Source: Castor canadensis (taxonomy: Eukaryota > Chordata > Mammalia > Rodentia > Castoridae). From it: a DNA stretch of 64,000 bases. This document shows, piece by piece, positions 1 to 12,800 of the stretch. The notes beneath the pieces were generated by a model that made no database searches, was not told where the DNA came from, and was given only the letters and a program-made list of their open reading frames with translations. Position 1 is the first letter of the stretch; each line of letters opens with the position of its first letter. Both the position numbers and the translations under genes were made by a program. The DNA is taken from positions 120,598,384 to 120,662,383 of the forward strand of contig NC_133391.1 in the NCBI RefSeq assembly GCF_047511655.1, in the 5' to 3' direction.

Positions 1-47
1 AAGGCAGAATTCTCTGCCCAGTTGGCTTTACTTCCCAAAATGAGGTT
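1..47 (-). CDS. CENPH: CENPH exon 9 (partial)
   Basis: Acceptor AG is complementary to 48-49 and is preceded by a T-rich tract. The exon opens in phase 0 with NLILGSKANWAENSA, the conserved C-terminal segment of CENP-H. The stop codon lies beyond position 1. Confidence 0.93.
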
Positions 48-3000
48 CTGTAATTAAAAAAAAAAAAAAGGTTTGGTTTTTTTTAAGGAAATAAGTATTT
101 TTAAATTTTTTAAGTATTAAAAAAAATCCTTTCACTGATTTTTTGAATATTTTTATTGAATATTTACTAGGTATATAGTTCTGTGATTATAATAAGAAAT
201 AATAACTCCTTTTTTTTTAAAATGGTGGTGGGGATTGAACCCAGGGCCTTATGCTTACTAGGCACTAAGCAAGCTTGCTACCACTTGAATCATTACCATC
301 AACTACCATTCTCTTTTTTGGCAGTACTGGCATTTGCTAGGCAGTTACTCTACCACTTGAGCCATACCTTCAGCCCTCCAAACCCATTCTTGTATTTTCA
401 TTCCCATCATCAGTAGAGCTTCAGCCTTAATCCTCATAATGGTAAGCTATATTTACAATAATCTTTTAATACCTCCCCAGTTTCCATGGATAGTGTTCAT
501 TTGTTAAGGATATGTGTAGTACTCACCTAGATTAGAGGGAAAAGACTATAATTGTAGTTCAGAGTTCACTTTGCACTTGTACAGTGAAAGATAATAATTT
601 ATCCATAAATAATATACCTTATTTTCAAAAGAGGTTAAGAAGAGCTTAAATCTTAGCCCTTGCAAAGTTTGAGAACCCTGAAAAAAGGTGAAGACTACTT
701 TTATGGTAGCCAATGGAGGAATGATTAGTCATAATTAATAAAAATTTTGGTCATTATCCTTTGAAAAACAGTGGCTCAATGATACTGAATTACTGACTGG
801 AATAATGTTAAAGCAGATTTTTAAGCTAGGTGTGGTGGCACATGAGGAGGCAGGAGGATTGTGAGTTCAAGGCCAGCCTGGTCTACAAAGTAAGGTGAAG
901 GTTAGCTTGAGCTACCTAGTGAAACTCTTGTTTCAAAAAACCAAGGGCTAGGGCAGGGCAAAAAGTCTGTGAGACCCCCATCTTAATGAACAGCTGGGCA
1001 CATTGGCAAATGCCTGTCATTCCAGCTACATAGGAGGCTGAGATTGGGAGGACTGTGGTTCTAGGATAGCCCAGGCACAAAGTTTATGAGACTCCATCTC
1101 AAGGGAAAAAGTTGGGCATCATGGTGCATGCCTACCATCTCAGCTACTACAAGAAGCATAAATAAGAAGACTGAGATCCCAGCAGGCCCTCTTAAAGAGT
1201 GACTTTATCTCAAAAGTAAACAGAGCAAAAAGGGCTGAAGGTGTGGTTCAAGTGGTACAGCACCTGCCTAACAAGCACAAAGACTGGTACCACTAAAAAA
1301 AAAAAACCAAGGGCTAGGGATATAGGTCAGTGGTAGAGCACTTGCCTAGCTACTTGCAAGGCCTTAGGTTTGATCCTCAGCACTAAAAAACAAAAAGCAG
1401 AAACAAATAGGCTTTTAAAGTATAATGTTACATTATTACTACAAAAATATTAAAGACTAGTCTATATGAGGTATATTCTTGCTATAAATGAATGAAGAGT
1501 TAGTGTACATCAAGACAGTTGAATTTACAAAGGCAGGTAGAAGTAAGCATTCAATCAGGACTGAACTCCTTAAGGACTGATCTTGGAAACAAAGAGAACT
1601 CAAACTGGCTAAAGCTGTGTTCTATTTAACAAGCAATGAGTTCATTAAGTCAAAATTAATATTGATTTATAGGATATGAATAAAATCAAGAAATGAAGAC
1701 CAGTACAAATTTCAAAGCAACATGAAAGAAAATGTGCCAAGGAAAACTGAAATGAGTGAAATGATTCTTCACTTAAATTAGTCTCAGGGATTTGATCACT
1801 ACCCAATCTAATCATTGCCACTGAAAAGCAGGTATAAGACCTGGGGAGCTATAAGACCTCAAGTTTCACAGCCAGCATTTCCCTTTTAATAGGCAGTGTT
1901 TAACTATGTATTTTATGTAATTGCAAACTGCTAATTTAAATATTTCACCTCAGCAGATCCAGACACATTTTACAACTCAACAATTATACCTGGCTGGTAG
2001 AGTGGCTCAAGTGTTTAAAGTGTCTGCCTAGCAAGTGTGAGACCCTGAGTTCAAACCCCATTACCACCAAGGGGACAAAAAAATTGCCTTCTTGAATAAA
2101 GGAATAAATAAAATTAAAAAAATGACATAGACAGGTCTTGGTGGTTAACGTGTAATCCTAGCTACTTGGGAGGCAGAGATCAGTAGAATCACTGAGACTA
2201 GCCCAAGCAAAGAAATCCAACTATGATACATTGTAAAATTTTTATAAATGTCACAATGTATCCCCAGTACAGTACAACAATAATTAAAGAGATAGAGAAA
2301 GCGAGAGAAAGAAAAAAAAAAAAGGGTGGTGGTGGTGGAGTGGCTCAAGTGGTAGAGCACCTACCTAGCAAGCATGAATTCAAACCCCAGTACCACCAAA
2401 ACAAACAAAAAAACAAAAAAGAAAGTTCTTTACTCCCTATCTAATTTATATAAATGTTACCTGGAACACATGTTGAACAACTGTAGTAATTTGTATCTCT
2501 GTTTGTAACTTTTGTTGCATGGCCTTTATCTTGTCCGAATTCTCCATACTATCCAAATCCTCTTTCTGTTTGTTCTTTTCAGTCTGTATTTCTAAAAGCT
2601 TCCTTTCTGAAGCTTGTTTTAATTCTATTAGATTAAAAATAAAACAAAATACTATATATGACAACTGTATAAACATATATATAGTTACAAAGCAGAATAC
2701 TTTAAGTTGAGAAAATTTATAATAAAGAGCATGTTAGATTGCAGTTTTAAAAATTACTTCTCTGGTGCAAAAGAACAGCATTTTAATTTTATACTCTGGA
2801 GGGGGTGGGGGCAGGGGGGAGAAATGAACCAAGCCTTGTATGCACATATGAATAATAAAAGAAAAAGGAAAAAAAAATTTTATACTCAGCGCTGTCCTTG
2901 TTGAAATGTTCAAAGTACTCATATATGACAGTGATGGCTATCATCAGCAACTGTTTTAAGTGGCCTCACGTAAAAGAGAAGAGAAATTACCAAAAGAATA

Positions 3001-6000
3001 GTCAGAGATACAAATAAATAGAAGAAAATTCTTTTTCCCTTTTAACTACAAAAATTATATATAAGGGTTGGAGGTGTGGCTCAAGAGGTAGAGTGCCTGT
3101 TCGGCAAGCGCATAAGCCTTGAGTTCAAACCCCAGCACTACCTAAAAAAAATTATCACTTAAAAATGATATATAGCTGGGTGCTGTTGGCTCATGCCCGT
3201 AATTCTAGTTACCCAGGAGGCAGAGATCAGGAGGATCAAGATTTGAAGTCATGGCAGGAAGGCAGGAAGGGGGAAGAGATTAATGAATGCTACAGTAAAA
3301 CACAGGAAACCTGGAGTTGGGGAATTCTACCTGGAGACCAGAGAAGGGTCACCTCACCTCAGAGGTTAAAACAGTCAATGAAATAACATGCAATTATGTA
3401 TGGGACAAGCTGTTACCCCTTTTTCCTCCCCATTTCTGTAACCTGCTCTAAACGGTATATAAGGAAAGCCTGCCAGATATGATAAAGTCCTTCTTCCTGT
3501 ATGTACATGAGAGACTGGAAGCTATAGGAGTCTTGACCCAGCTGCTAGGTTCCTGGCACTTCCAGGTGGCCTATTTATCAAAGCAACTTGATGCTTTCCA
3601 GAGGCTGGCCACCCTGCCTGTGTGTCCTGGCAGCTACTGCCATCTTGGTGGCTCAAGCAGACAAACTACTCTGAGACAAAAACTCACAGTCCAAGTTCCT
3701 CACTTTGTTTCTCATGGAATATAAAGAAAATTATTAAAATTAGAGATAAGGGCAAAATAGTTTCTGCTGGGTATGGAGGGGATGGGAGGGAGAGGGAGGG
3801 GGAGGAGTGGGTGTTAAGGGAGGGGGTGGGGGCAGGGGGGAGAAATGACCCAAGCCTTGTATGCACATATGAATAATAAAACAATAAAAAAAAATTTTAA
3901 AAAAAAAGAAAAGAAAATTATTGGTTAACAAACTCCCAAATGGTCAAATATCAAAGCACGTTATGTAGAAACCTCCATGTCCAGCTAGAGGTTAAGACTC
4001 TAAACCCTGCCACCCTATTATGGGTTAATTCAGGACCACCAGAGCATGATTGTTTAGAGATCACGGATGAGGTATTCTCCAGCTGGCCAGGCTTGACCAA
4101 CCAGGCCATTAGTCATCCAGACGTTGAGTATTTCATGGATGGCAACAGCTTTGTCCAAAAGACACACGTTTTGCCGGATATGCAGTGGTAGACTCTGGAC
4201 GCTGTCATTAAAAACACTACCACTGCCAGTCGGGACTTCTAACTCAGGGGGGAAAAAAAAGTGTTAAATATGGATAAAAACATTCTAAAATTACTAAAAG
4301 CTGTATAGGCCCCTAAGCAAGTAGCACTGCCGAGGGCATCAGAAGGGGGAGACAACAGCTGTCTGGGGAAATTGAAAGGCTGATAGGAAAGCCAAGCAAA
4401 CAGCCCTCACAGGAGGACAAATCTCAGCCTTACTGGCAGCTGCCTTGTTCCTGTGTCCCCTATCTGAACAGGACCCACGGTATACTTCACAAGAACAGGC
4501 TTGGTTTGAAACTGAAGAAAATTTTCTACTAGATGGATGGTGGAAGTTTACTGATGGCCGCATTGCCATACCTGAGTCACTGGCTCCCACATTTGTCAAG
4601 CAGTTCCATGAGGGAACTCACTCAGGGCAGACAGCTCTTGAGACCACCTTGGCCCAGCATTTTTATGTCCCCAAGCTCTCCAGTAAGACAGTATGTGAAA
4701 GGTGCATTATGTGTGTGCCAAAAACAATCACCAGTATTTGCTGTGTTTGTTTACACCGTCTCAGGATGGATAAAAGCCTTTCCCACTCAGACTGAAAAAG
4801 CCCCAAAACTGGGCTTTTTCATTCCTCGATTCAGAATACCTCTGTGTCTATTGGGTCAGACAATGGGCTGACCTTTGCGATTGAGGTGGTACAGTTAATG
4901 GCTAAAAGATTAAAAATAATTTAAAAGCTACACATGGCCAAAGTTCACCCCCAAAGTTCAGGAAAAATAAAACGTATAAACAGGACTCTAAAAATTACAA
5001 TTAAAAAAACTATGCCAGGAGAGCCATCTACTACGGGATCAATTACTGCCCATAGCCTTGCTCAGGATTAGCAAACAGACAGGTCTCTCCCCTTTTGAAA
5101 TGCTTTTTTGGCACCCACCCCTTTTAGTCAAGGGCCTGTGAGGGGACCTTAACAGGTGACCTTACCCTGATACAGGACCTTGATTTGACTCTCTCAAAAA
5201 TCAATGACTAGATAAGCGAGAGACTCCCTGTTAGCCTGACAACTCCCACATACCCTTATAAACCAGGGGATGCTGTTTGGTAAAGAAATGGAATGTTCAG
5301 TCAGAAAGCCTCACTGGAGGGGCCCTTGTATTGTTGTTTTGTTCACCCCAAGAGAAGTTAAGGTAGCAGGGATTGTTCCCTGGATCTACCACAGCTGAGT
5401 AAAGCCAGCTTTCCTCAAATGGGAGTGCACTCTGACCCAGTCTCACCATACAAGATCACTTTCAAAACCCTAGCACCCTTCCCCAACAGGACCCTGCTTC
5501 TCAGGAGACAATAGGAAACCACAGACACCATCAGCCCTGCTCTAGTCACTCCGGAAGCAAACCAGTCTAAGCACGGTGGAAGCTTGAGGAGTCGCTCATC
5601 TCACCTTTGAGAATAAGTCTGTTCTGTGTTTTCTTCTTGCTAATCTTGGTCAGCTTTCTACCTGGGAACCCCAGGCTTTGGAATGTGACTCATGTGTGCG
5701 CACTACCCAAGCAGGGAGTGCTGTTACCAAAACTCTGGTTTTCCTTACTTATTATTCTTGTGCAGGCACCATCGTTGGGTCATGCACCCACAGCCATACC
5801 ATCTACTCAGTGTGCTTTCATCATGGTCAGTATATCTGTTTTAACCCCACCTATCACCTTTGAGAGCAATGGCTAGAAGTCCAAAGCTTCACCAGCAGCA
5901 GGAAGCTTGTTAACTGCACCCAGGTTAATGACCCCAACAAACCTGTGTCCGTATACTTTGATGTGTGTGCAGCAATAGCTAAAAACACCAGGCCTTAGGT

Positions 6001-8471
6001 CAACTATAGGGGGGTAGCCTGGGAAAGGACCTACAGGTTAAATGACAAGTATGTATGCCCAAAAGACAACAGAGGGCATCCAGGTGTGCATCCTATGAAC
6101 AACTCTACTGCCTTTATTGGGGTTGTGAAAGGTGGGCAACTTGGCTAAAAGGGGAGGTCCATACCTCAACATGGAACTGCTGCTCTTTTACAAAAGAGGG
6201 AAGCAACCCCCGACTGCACTCTTGGTGCCTGTAACCCCATAAAATTCACTATTTTCAACCTCAATGAAACAGGCTGGGAAGTTGGGAAAAAGTCTGATCA
6301 CGAAAAAAAAAAAAAACAGACCCCAGTACTTTGCTGCATTTTCAACTCATATGATCACTCAAGAGAGCTCCTCATACCAGGTCTTCCACTTCTTTTACGA
6401 GGAGATATAAAGTGAATTTCCCATCTCAGTTACAACCAAAAACCTGTTCCTTTCACTAGCTGAGTCCATAGCACAAATTCTGAATGTAATTTTGTGTTGT
6501 GTTTGTGGAGGAATGAATATGAGAGACCATTGGCCAAGGGAGGCCAAAGAGCTAAACCCACAAGAGCCCTTTAATGAAACCAGTCCCCCAGCCATGGGGA
6601 GAGCAGTTGGCTCCTGAAAAACCTCTATCATTAGGAATTACTGTATCTCCCATCCAAAAGGCCAATTCTCCACCTCAGAAGGGGACTTGATCTGCTTGGG
6701 ACAAAAGTTTTACGATGATGCTACTCAGAAGATTCAGTGGTGGGGGGCTCCCAATCACATGGAGCCCTAACCTCACCCGCTGGCAACAATAGCCTGAAAT
6801 AATCTCAATCTGAGTAACTGATATTTACAGACTGATCATGAAGAAAAGGCAATTAAAGAGATTATCAACAAGATAAAAAGAGCTTGCCCATGTCTCTGTG
6901 CCAACCTGAAAGGGATAAAGTCCCAGTGACCTACTGGGGGTTAGTTCTCAACCCTAGGTGGGCTGAAGACCTAAATAGGGACAACATTCCTTGTGTTAAG
7001 AACATGCCTGATATTACCCTGCCTAATCCCCCAGTACTACAGTCTTTATTAACATGATGCTCTTTTACCCAGAAGTAGATCCAAACATCAAAGGGTGGAA
7101 TATGGCAGGAAGGCACGGAAGGGGAAGAGAGATTGGGGGAATGTTACCTGGAGACCAGAGGAGGTTCACCTCACCCCATAAGTTAAAATAGCTAATAAAA
7201 TAACATGTGATTATGTATGGGACAAGCTGTATACCCGTCCCCCCCACCCCATTTCTGTAACCTGCTCTAAATGGTGTATGAGGAAAGCACTCTTTGTTCT
7301 CAGGGCTCAGCCTTTGGCCATGAGTCCACTGAGTTGCTACCGGCTTGCTTAATAAAAAAAGCTTCCTGAAAGCTTTGGTGCCTTCTGTCTGTCTGAGCCC
7401 TCCTGCAACAAAGTCAACCCAGGCAAATAGTTCTGTGAGACCCTATCTTGAAAAAAACCCATCACAGAAAAAGCAGTTCAAGGTGTAGGCCCTGAGTTCT
7501 AACTTTAGTACTGAGAAAAAAAAATGATATATAAGATAAATATTAAATCAAAAGTAAGATCTTGATTAGGGACAAATACTGGCAATGATTTTTCATATTT
7601 CCAAAAATGTTCAGGGAAATAAACCACAAATTTGAAAATATAAATGGGTATGTCATAGGTTTTATTCTTTGACACTAACCTATTAAGAGCAGGTTGGAAT
7701 GCCATGAAAAATAATGAAATATCAAAAACATTATCAGAATAGATAACCAAGGCTGATTGCAATGGTATATACCTATAATTCCAGGACTTGGGAGGCTGAG
7801 GAAGGAGGATCTTAAATTTGAGACCAGCCTGGACTACAGAGTGAGACCCTATCTCTCTTTCTTTCTTTTTTTTTTTTTTTGCTGTACTGGGGTTTGAAAT
7901 CAGGATCTTGTACTTGTTAGGCAGTTTCTCTACCACTTACCACTTGAATCATGCCCCGAGCCCTAAGATTTTGTTTCAAAAAAGAAAAAAAAACAAAAAA
8001 AGACCAAGACTACCCTGACATTATTATTATTTGCTAACAGACAAATTTAAGTAATGTTTAAAAATAATAAACCAAGGTTGGCATGATCTGTAATCTCAAC
8101 TACTTCGAAGGCAGCAGTATAAGGATCAACAGTTAGAGGCCAGTCTGGGCAAAGTTAGCAAAACCGTATCTCAAAACCAAAATATAGCTGGGTGCCAGTG
8201 GCTCACACCTGTAATCCTAGGTACTCAGGAGGCAGACATCAGGAGGTTTGAAGCCAACCCTGGAAATTAGTTTGCGAGATCAGATCTCGAAAAAAACCTG
8301 CCACATAAAAAAAGGGCTGGTGGAGGGAGGGGGCGGGAGGAAAGGGAGGGGGTGGGGGGCAGGGGGCAGAAATGACCCAAACATTGTATGCACATATGAA
8401 TAAATTAAAAAAAAAAAGGGCTGGTGGAGTGGCTCAAGGTGTCCGCCCTGAGCTCAAATCCCAGTACCACA

Positions 8472-8514
<43 letters not shown>

Positions 8515-9837
8515 GTTGGTGCGTCTGGTGGCTCACGCCTGTAATCCTAGCCATGCAGGAGGCAGAGATTAGGAGGATCTTGGTTGGAAGCCAGCCCAGG
8601 CAAATAGTTTGAGAGAGACTGGAGGTGTGGCTCAAGCAGTTGAGTACCTGCTTTGCAAATAGTTTGAGAGACCCTGTCTTGAAAAACCCTTCACAAAAAT
8701 AGGACTGGGAAAGTGGTTCAAGGTGAAGACCCTCAGTTTGAGCCCCAGTACCACAAAAAAAAAAAAAAAAAAAAAAAAAAGAAAGAAAGAAAAAGAAAAA
8801 CAGCCACCCATGTCTTGAGAAAATAAGCAAAAAGCCTGTAAAGCCATATGTACCAACTGATAATCTAGAAATTTATGCATTTAAATATATTTACATACGC
8901 ATAAAGACAAGTTCAGAAAGATATATACCAAACTGATGTCATACAGGAAGGATATATGACTTCTATATTATAATTTTCATATCATTTGATTACATTACCC
9001 ACTGAGAATTCCTTTTGTTGTTCTAAAACAACAACAAAAAAAGCAAAATGTATTACATCCTATTTTTTAATTGGCATGTTCAAAATTTTGAAAAATTAAA
9101 TTTCTCAGTGACTGAGAGATCTGCTATTATTAATCTCCAAAACGGGTGAAAATGTGTTCGACCAAAAAAAAGGAAAAAGGAAGAGTATCCTACATACGCA
9201 ATCTCTTCTTTCTAACATCAAGCAGCTTTTCCTCCAATTCCCAGGATTCCTGTCATTAAAATAAGAAGATAAAAGCATAATATTTAAGAATACATCTACA
9301 AGCTGGGTACAGTGGCTCACCCCTGTAATCCTAACTATTCAGGAGGCAGAGATCAGGAGGATTGTGGTTCAAAGCCAGCCCAGCCAAATAGTTCACAAGA
9401 CCCTATCTCAAAAATCCCATCACAAAAATGGGGTTGGTGGAGTGGCTTAAGTGGGAGAGTGCCTGCCTAGCAAGTGTGAGGCCCTGAGTTCAAAGTCCAG
9501 TACTGTCCCCGACCAAAAAAGATTAAATCTACAATACTGCAATAACTGAGTTTCTTATGTTAGTTCATATTTTCTAAGTCTCTAATTTTCAAATCCTCTA
9601 TTTCCCACAACAAAAATGAGAAGATAATAGCTTAAATTATAAGCAGATAATTTGCAAAATTAGTCAAAAGAATTAATTAAAAAAAAAAAAAGAGAATTTA
9701 AGGAGAACCTTCTCATCATACTAGTCCTTCTTGACAATCTTATTTAATAATACACAACATAGTTACCAGCATAGTGGCTCAAGCGGTAAAAGTACCTGCC
9801 TAGCAAGTGTAAGGCCCTGAGTTCAAACCTCAGTGAT

Positions 9838-9872
<35 letters not shown>

Positions 9873-12800
9873 AAAGAAAAAAAGTTGCCACTGAATCATG
9901 AGAATGCATACATAGCCCAATGTATAAGCTTACCTGCTGTGATGTCATTATCAATTTATTTAGCTTTAATATGTGTTTCATATCATCGGTGAGCACACTG
10001 AAAATAAAACAAAATTATGCTTTATTAACCTCAGTTAAAAATAAAAATTCTGGACTAGAGGTGTGGCTTGCTTTGCAAGTGTTGAAGCCCTAAATTCAAA
10101 CCCAAGTCCTACCAAAAAATTTAATTAATTAATTAATTAAATAATCTAAGTCAGGCATGATGGCATGCATCTGTAATTCCAGCACTCTGGAGGCAGAGGC
10201 AGGAGAATCAAAAGTTCGAGGCCAACAAGGCCTACACAGTGAGTTGGAATTCACCACAGACTACATAGCAAGAATCCTGTCTCAAAAAAAAAGAAAGATG
10301 AACTTAGGTACATTAAAATTTAACAAGTTTATATTTGAGCAGAGGCCTATTCACGAGTTGGGCAACACCAGATTGCGAGCAGTTCAGTGCTCAAATGTGG
10401 GAGGGGGGGTGGGGGGGGTGGGGGTGGGCAAGAGGGCAGGACCGGAAACAACTTGTATAAGATGTTCGCTGAAGCAAGACAAAGAAAATATATTTTGTTG
10501 GGTAAAGTCGAAAGTCCCTCAAGGTTAGTTGGCAGTTTTAAGAGATTTGTTTCAGGGTTTACATTGGGCTTTGGTTTGCTTACATAAGAATTGAAGGTGC
10601 TGGAGACATCCAAATTAATGGTGTCCCAATTAAAAAATCTTTTTGTGTGTGGGACTGGTTTTTGAACTCAGAACTTTGTGCTTGCAAAGCAGGCATTCTA
10701 CTGCTTGAGAAATGTCTCCAGTCCATTTTGCTCTGGTGATCTTAAGAATTATTTGCCTGTGTTGGCATCAAACTTCGATTCTCCCAATCTCAGTCTCTCA
10801 AGTAGCTGGGATTACAGAAGTGAGCCACTGGAGCCTGGCCCAATTAAAAAAAAAATTAACAGTTGCAAACTTTAAAGGATGCTAAAGACACTGTTTTGGC
10901 CTATTTGACCTTTCTGTTGTCTTTGGGTATCAACATGATAAATCCTGTCCTGCACCCCACTCCCTTCACTCAAGTATATCTTAAGCTCGCCTTTAAGGGG
11001 GAACATAAAAATTCAAAAAGCCCAAATTCAGGTTTTAAGATTTGTAAGATGACAGCAGGAATATTGGAGAATACATACCAGTCTGGACTAAGACACCCAG
11101 AGAGAAGTAGTAGGTCCATCTTGGAACTTGGTAGAAGATGCTTTTTACCACAAGATTTTTTACAGCTTTGGGAGTTATGACCATATAACTCTGCCTGAGG
11201 TCAGATTCCTAGGCCACGTATAGAGGACCCTGACTGCTAGAGTTTTTATTTCTTATTCCTTGGCAAGCTGTTTAATCAGAACAAGATCATTTATACTGAT
11301 GGAAAATGAGTAGTACATTTATTGGATTAAATAACATTGTTCCTCCTTGATAGTTAACACAATAAAAGCTATTTTTCAAAAACCTTCCTTCAAGTATTTC
11401 AGATCATCTGGATAAAGCCTGCTTCTTATGGTTATAATCAATATTAAACAAGATGTCAACAGGACTACAAAAATTGCTGAAATTCTGGGGCGGACCTGCA
11501 AAAATTCTATCTTTTTTATTCCATAGAAAAAGGTGGTTTTGGCAGTGACAATTTTTTTAAAAATTTACTAACTAAAGTCAATATACAGATCTCCCTTATT
11601 ATTCCCAAATCTAGGGAGTGAAGGAGGGCAGGAAATCATACCTACTCTTGGTGTCTGCTTTTTCCAGGTTTTGTCTAAGTGCAGCTGAAAGTTGCATCCT
11701 ATGTGAAGGAAAAACTTTGCATTATACAACACAAGTAACATTTATGGCACAGTTAATTTTTTCCCAAATTTGACAAGGTAAAGATTGATTTTCTCTAAAG
11801 TATACATAAAAATATGAGTAGGCTTTTCTTTTAAACTCAAGTAGCTAATAAATGGATAATAATAAAAAGGCAATCAGGGGCTGGCGCTCAGTGGTAGAGT
11901 GCTTGCCTAGCATGCACAATACTCTGGGTTTGATCCTGAACACTGCCAGAAAAAAAGGCCTAATTCCAGCACTTGGGAAGTTGAGGCAGGAGAATTCTGA
12001 GCTGCAGTCCAGCCTGGGCTACATAGAAAGACCCTGCCTTGGGGGAGAGAGGATAAAGGAGATGGAGGGGGTGAATTCAACTATGATATATTGTAAGAAC
12101 TTTTGTAAATGTCACAGTTTAACCCCACAACAGTAATATAATAATCAAAAGTCCTGCCTCAACAAACAATACGTGCATACATACGTATACATAGATGTGT
12201 ATGTATTTCAACCTGATGACAATTATTTTGTTTGCTCTGTTTTATTTTTCACAGCGGCCTTAAACTCACAATCCTTCCGCCTTAGCCTCTGAGTGTTCGG
12301 ATTATAAAAGTGTACCACCACACCAGGCTTTGATGAGAATTCTTTTATTGGGTTAATAGTTACTGAAATAAATCAATCTGTATAATACTGTCAAACACCA
12401 AATGGGTGATTAAAACACCACTATTGTCTTGAAGTTTCCTTATTAACTCTATCCTATGTAACTTCTTCAAAAGAATGTATTAATGAATAATGCAACTTTT
12501 CTCTCACAAGTTTTGCATGCACACCTGTAAAGTACTCCCAGCACTTTTAAGGCTGAGGTAGGAAGATAGTGAGTTTGAGACCAGCCTGAACTGCATAATG
12601 CTTATATGGTGCCAGTGGCTCACACCTGTAATCCTAGCTACTCAGGAGGCAGATATCAGGAGGATTGAAGTTCAAAGCTAGCCTGGACAAATATCTCAAA
12701 AATACCCAACACAAAAAAGGGTTGGTGGAGTGGCTCAAGTGGTAGAGAGCCTGCCTAGCAAAGCATGAGGTCCTGAATTCAAACCCCAGTACCACAAAAA

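Larger units (their letters stand above)
3252..7410 (+). mobile_element. Degenerate class I endogenous retrovirus (provirus)
   Basis: A 4.16-kb provirus bounded by TG...CA long terminal repeats and a 6-bp target duplication AAGTCA (3246-3251 and 7411-7416). Order: 5' LTR remnant, reverse transcriptase/connection fragment, RNase H fragment, integrase, env remnant, purine-rich tract, 3' LTR. The 5' LTR lacks its downstream part, and the primer site, gag, protease and most of reverse transcriptase are missing. Reading frames are broken by many stops and frameshifts, so it is not coding. Pol resembles the gammaretrovirus group. An L1-like fragment is nested at 3736-3909. Confidence 0.88.
10300..11640. 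other. CENPH intron 5 non-SINE sequence, unassigned
   Basis: Apart from the SINE at 10645-10841 and the G runs, this stretch holds no exon I can support. It looks like an old dispersed element (phrases such as GAGCAGAGGCCTATTCACGA), but I cannot name the family. Confidence 0.3.

Noticed and set aside
4339-4599. Open frame antisense to the provirus integrase
   Set aside because: It mirrors the integrase-coding strand and has no recognisable motif.
7505-7936. 143-codon open frame on the minus strand
   Set aside because: It runs through B1-like and ID-like SINE sequence and AT-rich intron; no conserved domain is visible.
8471-8514. Regular short repeats that might suggest a CRISPR-like array
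   Set aside because: Simple ATAA microsatellite in a mammalian genome; no spacer structure.
8405-8880. Open frames of about 80-140 codons on the minus strand
   Set aside because: They translate SINE arms, poly-T tails and the ATAA microsatellite (runs of Phe and LIYLF), so they are not genes.
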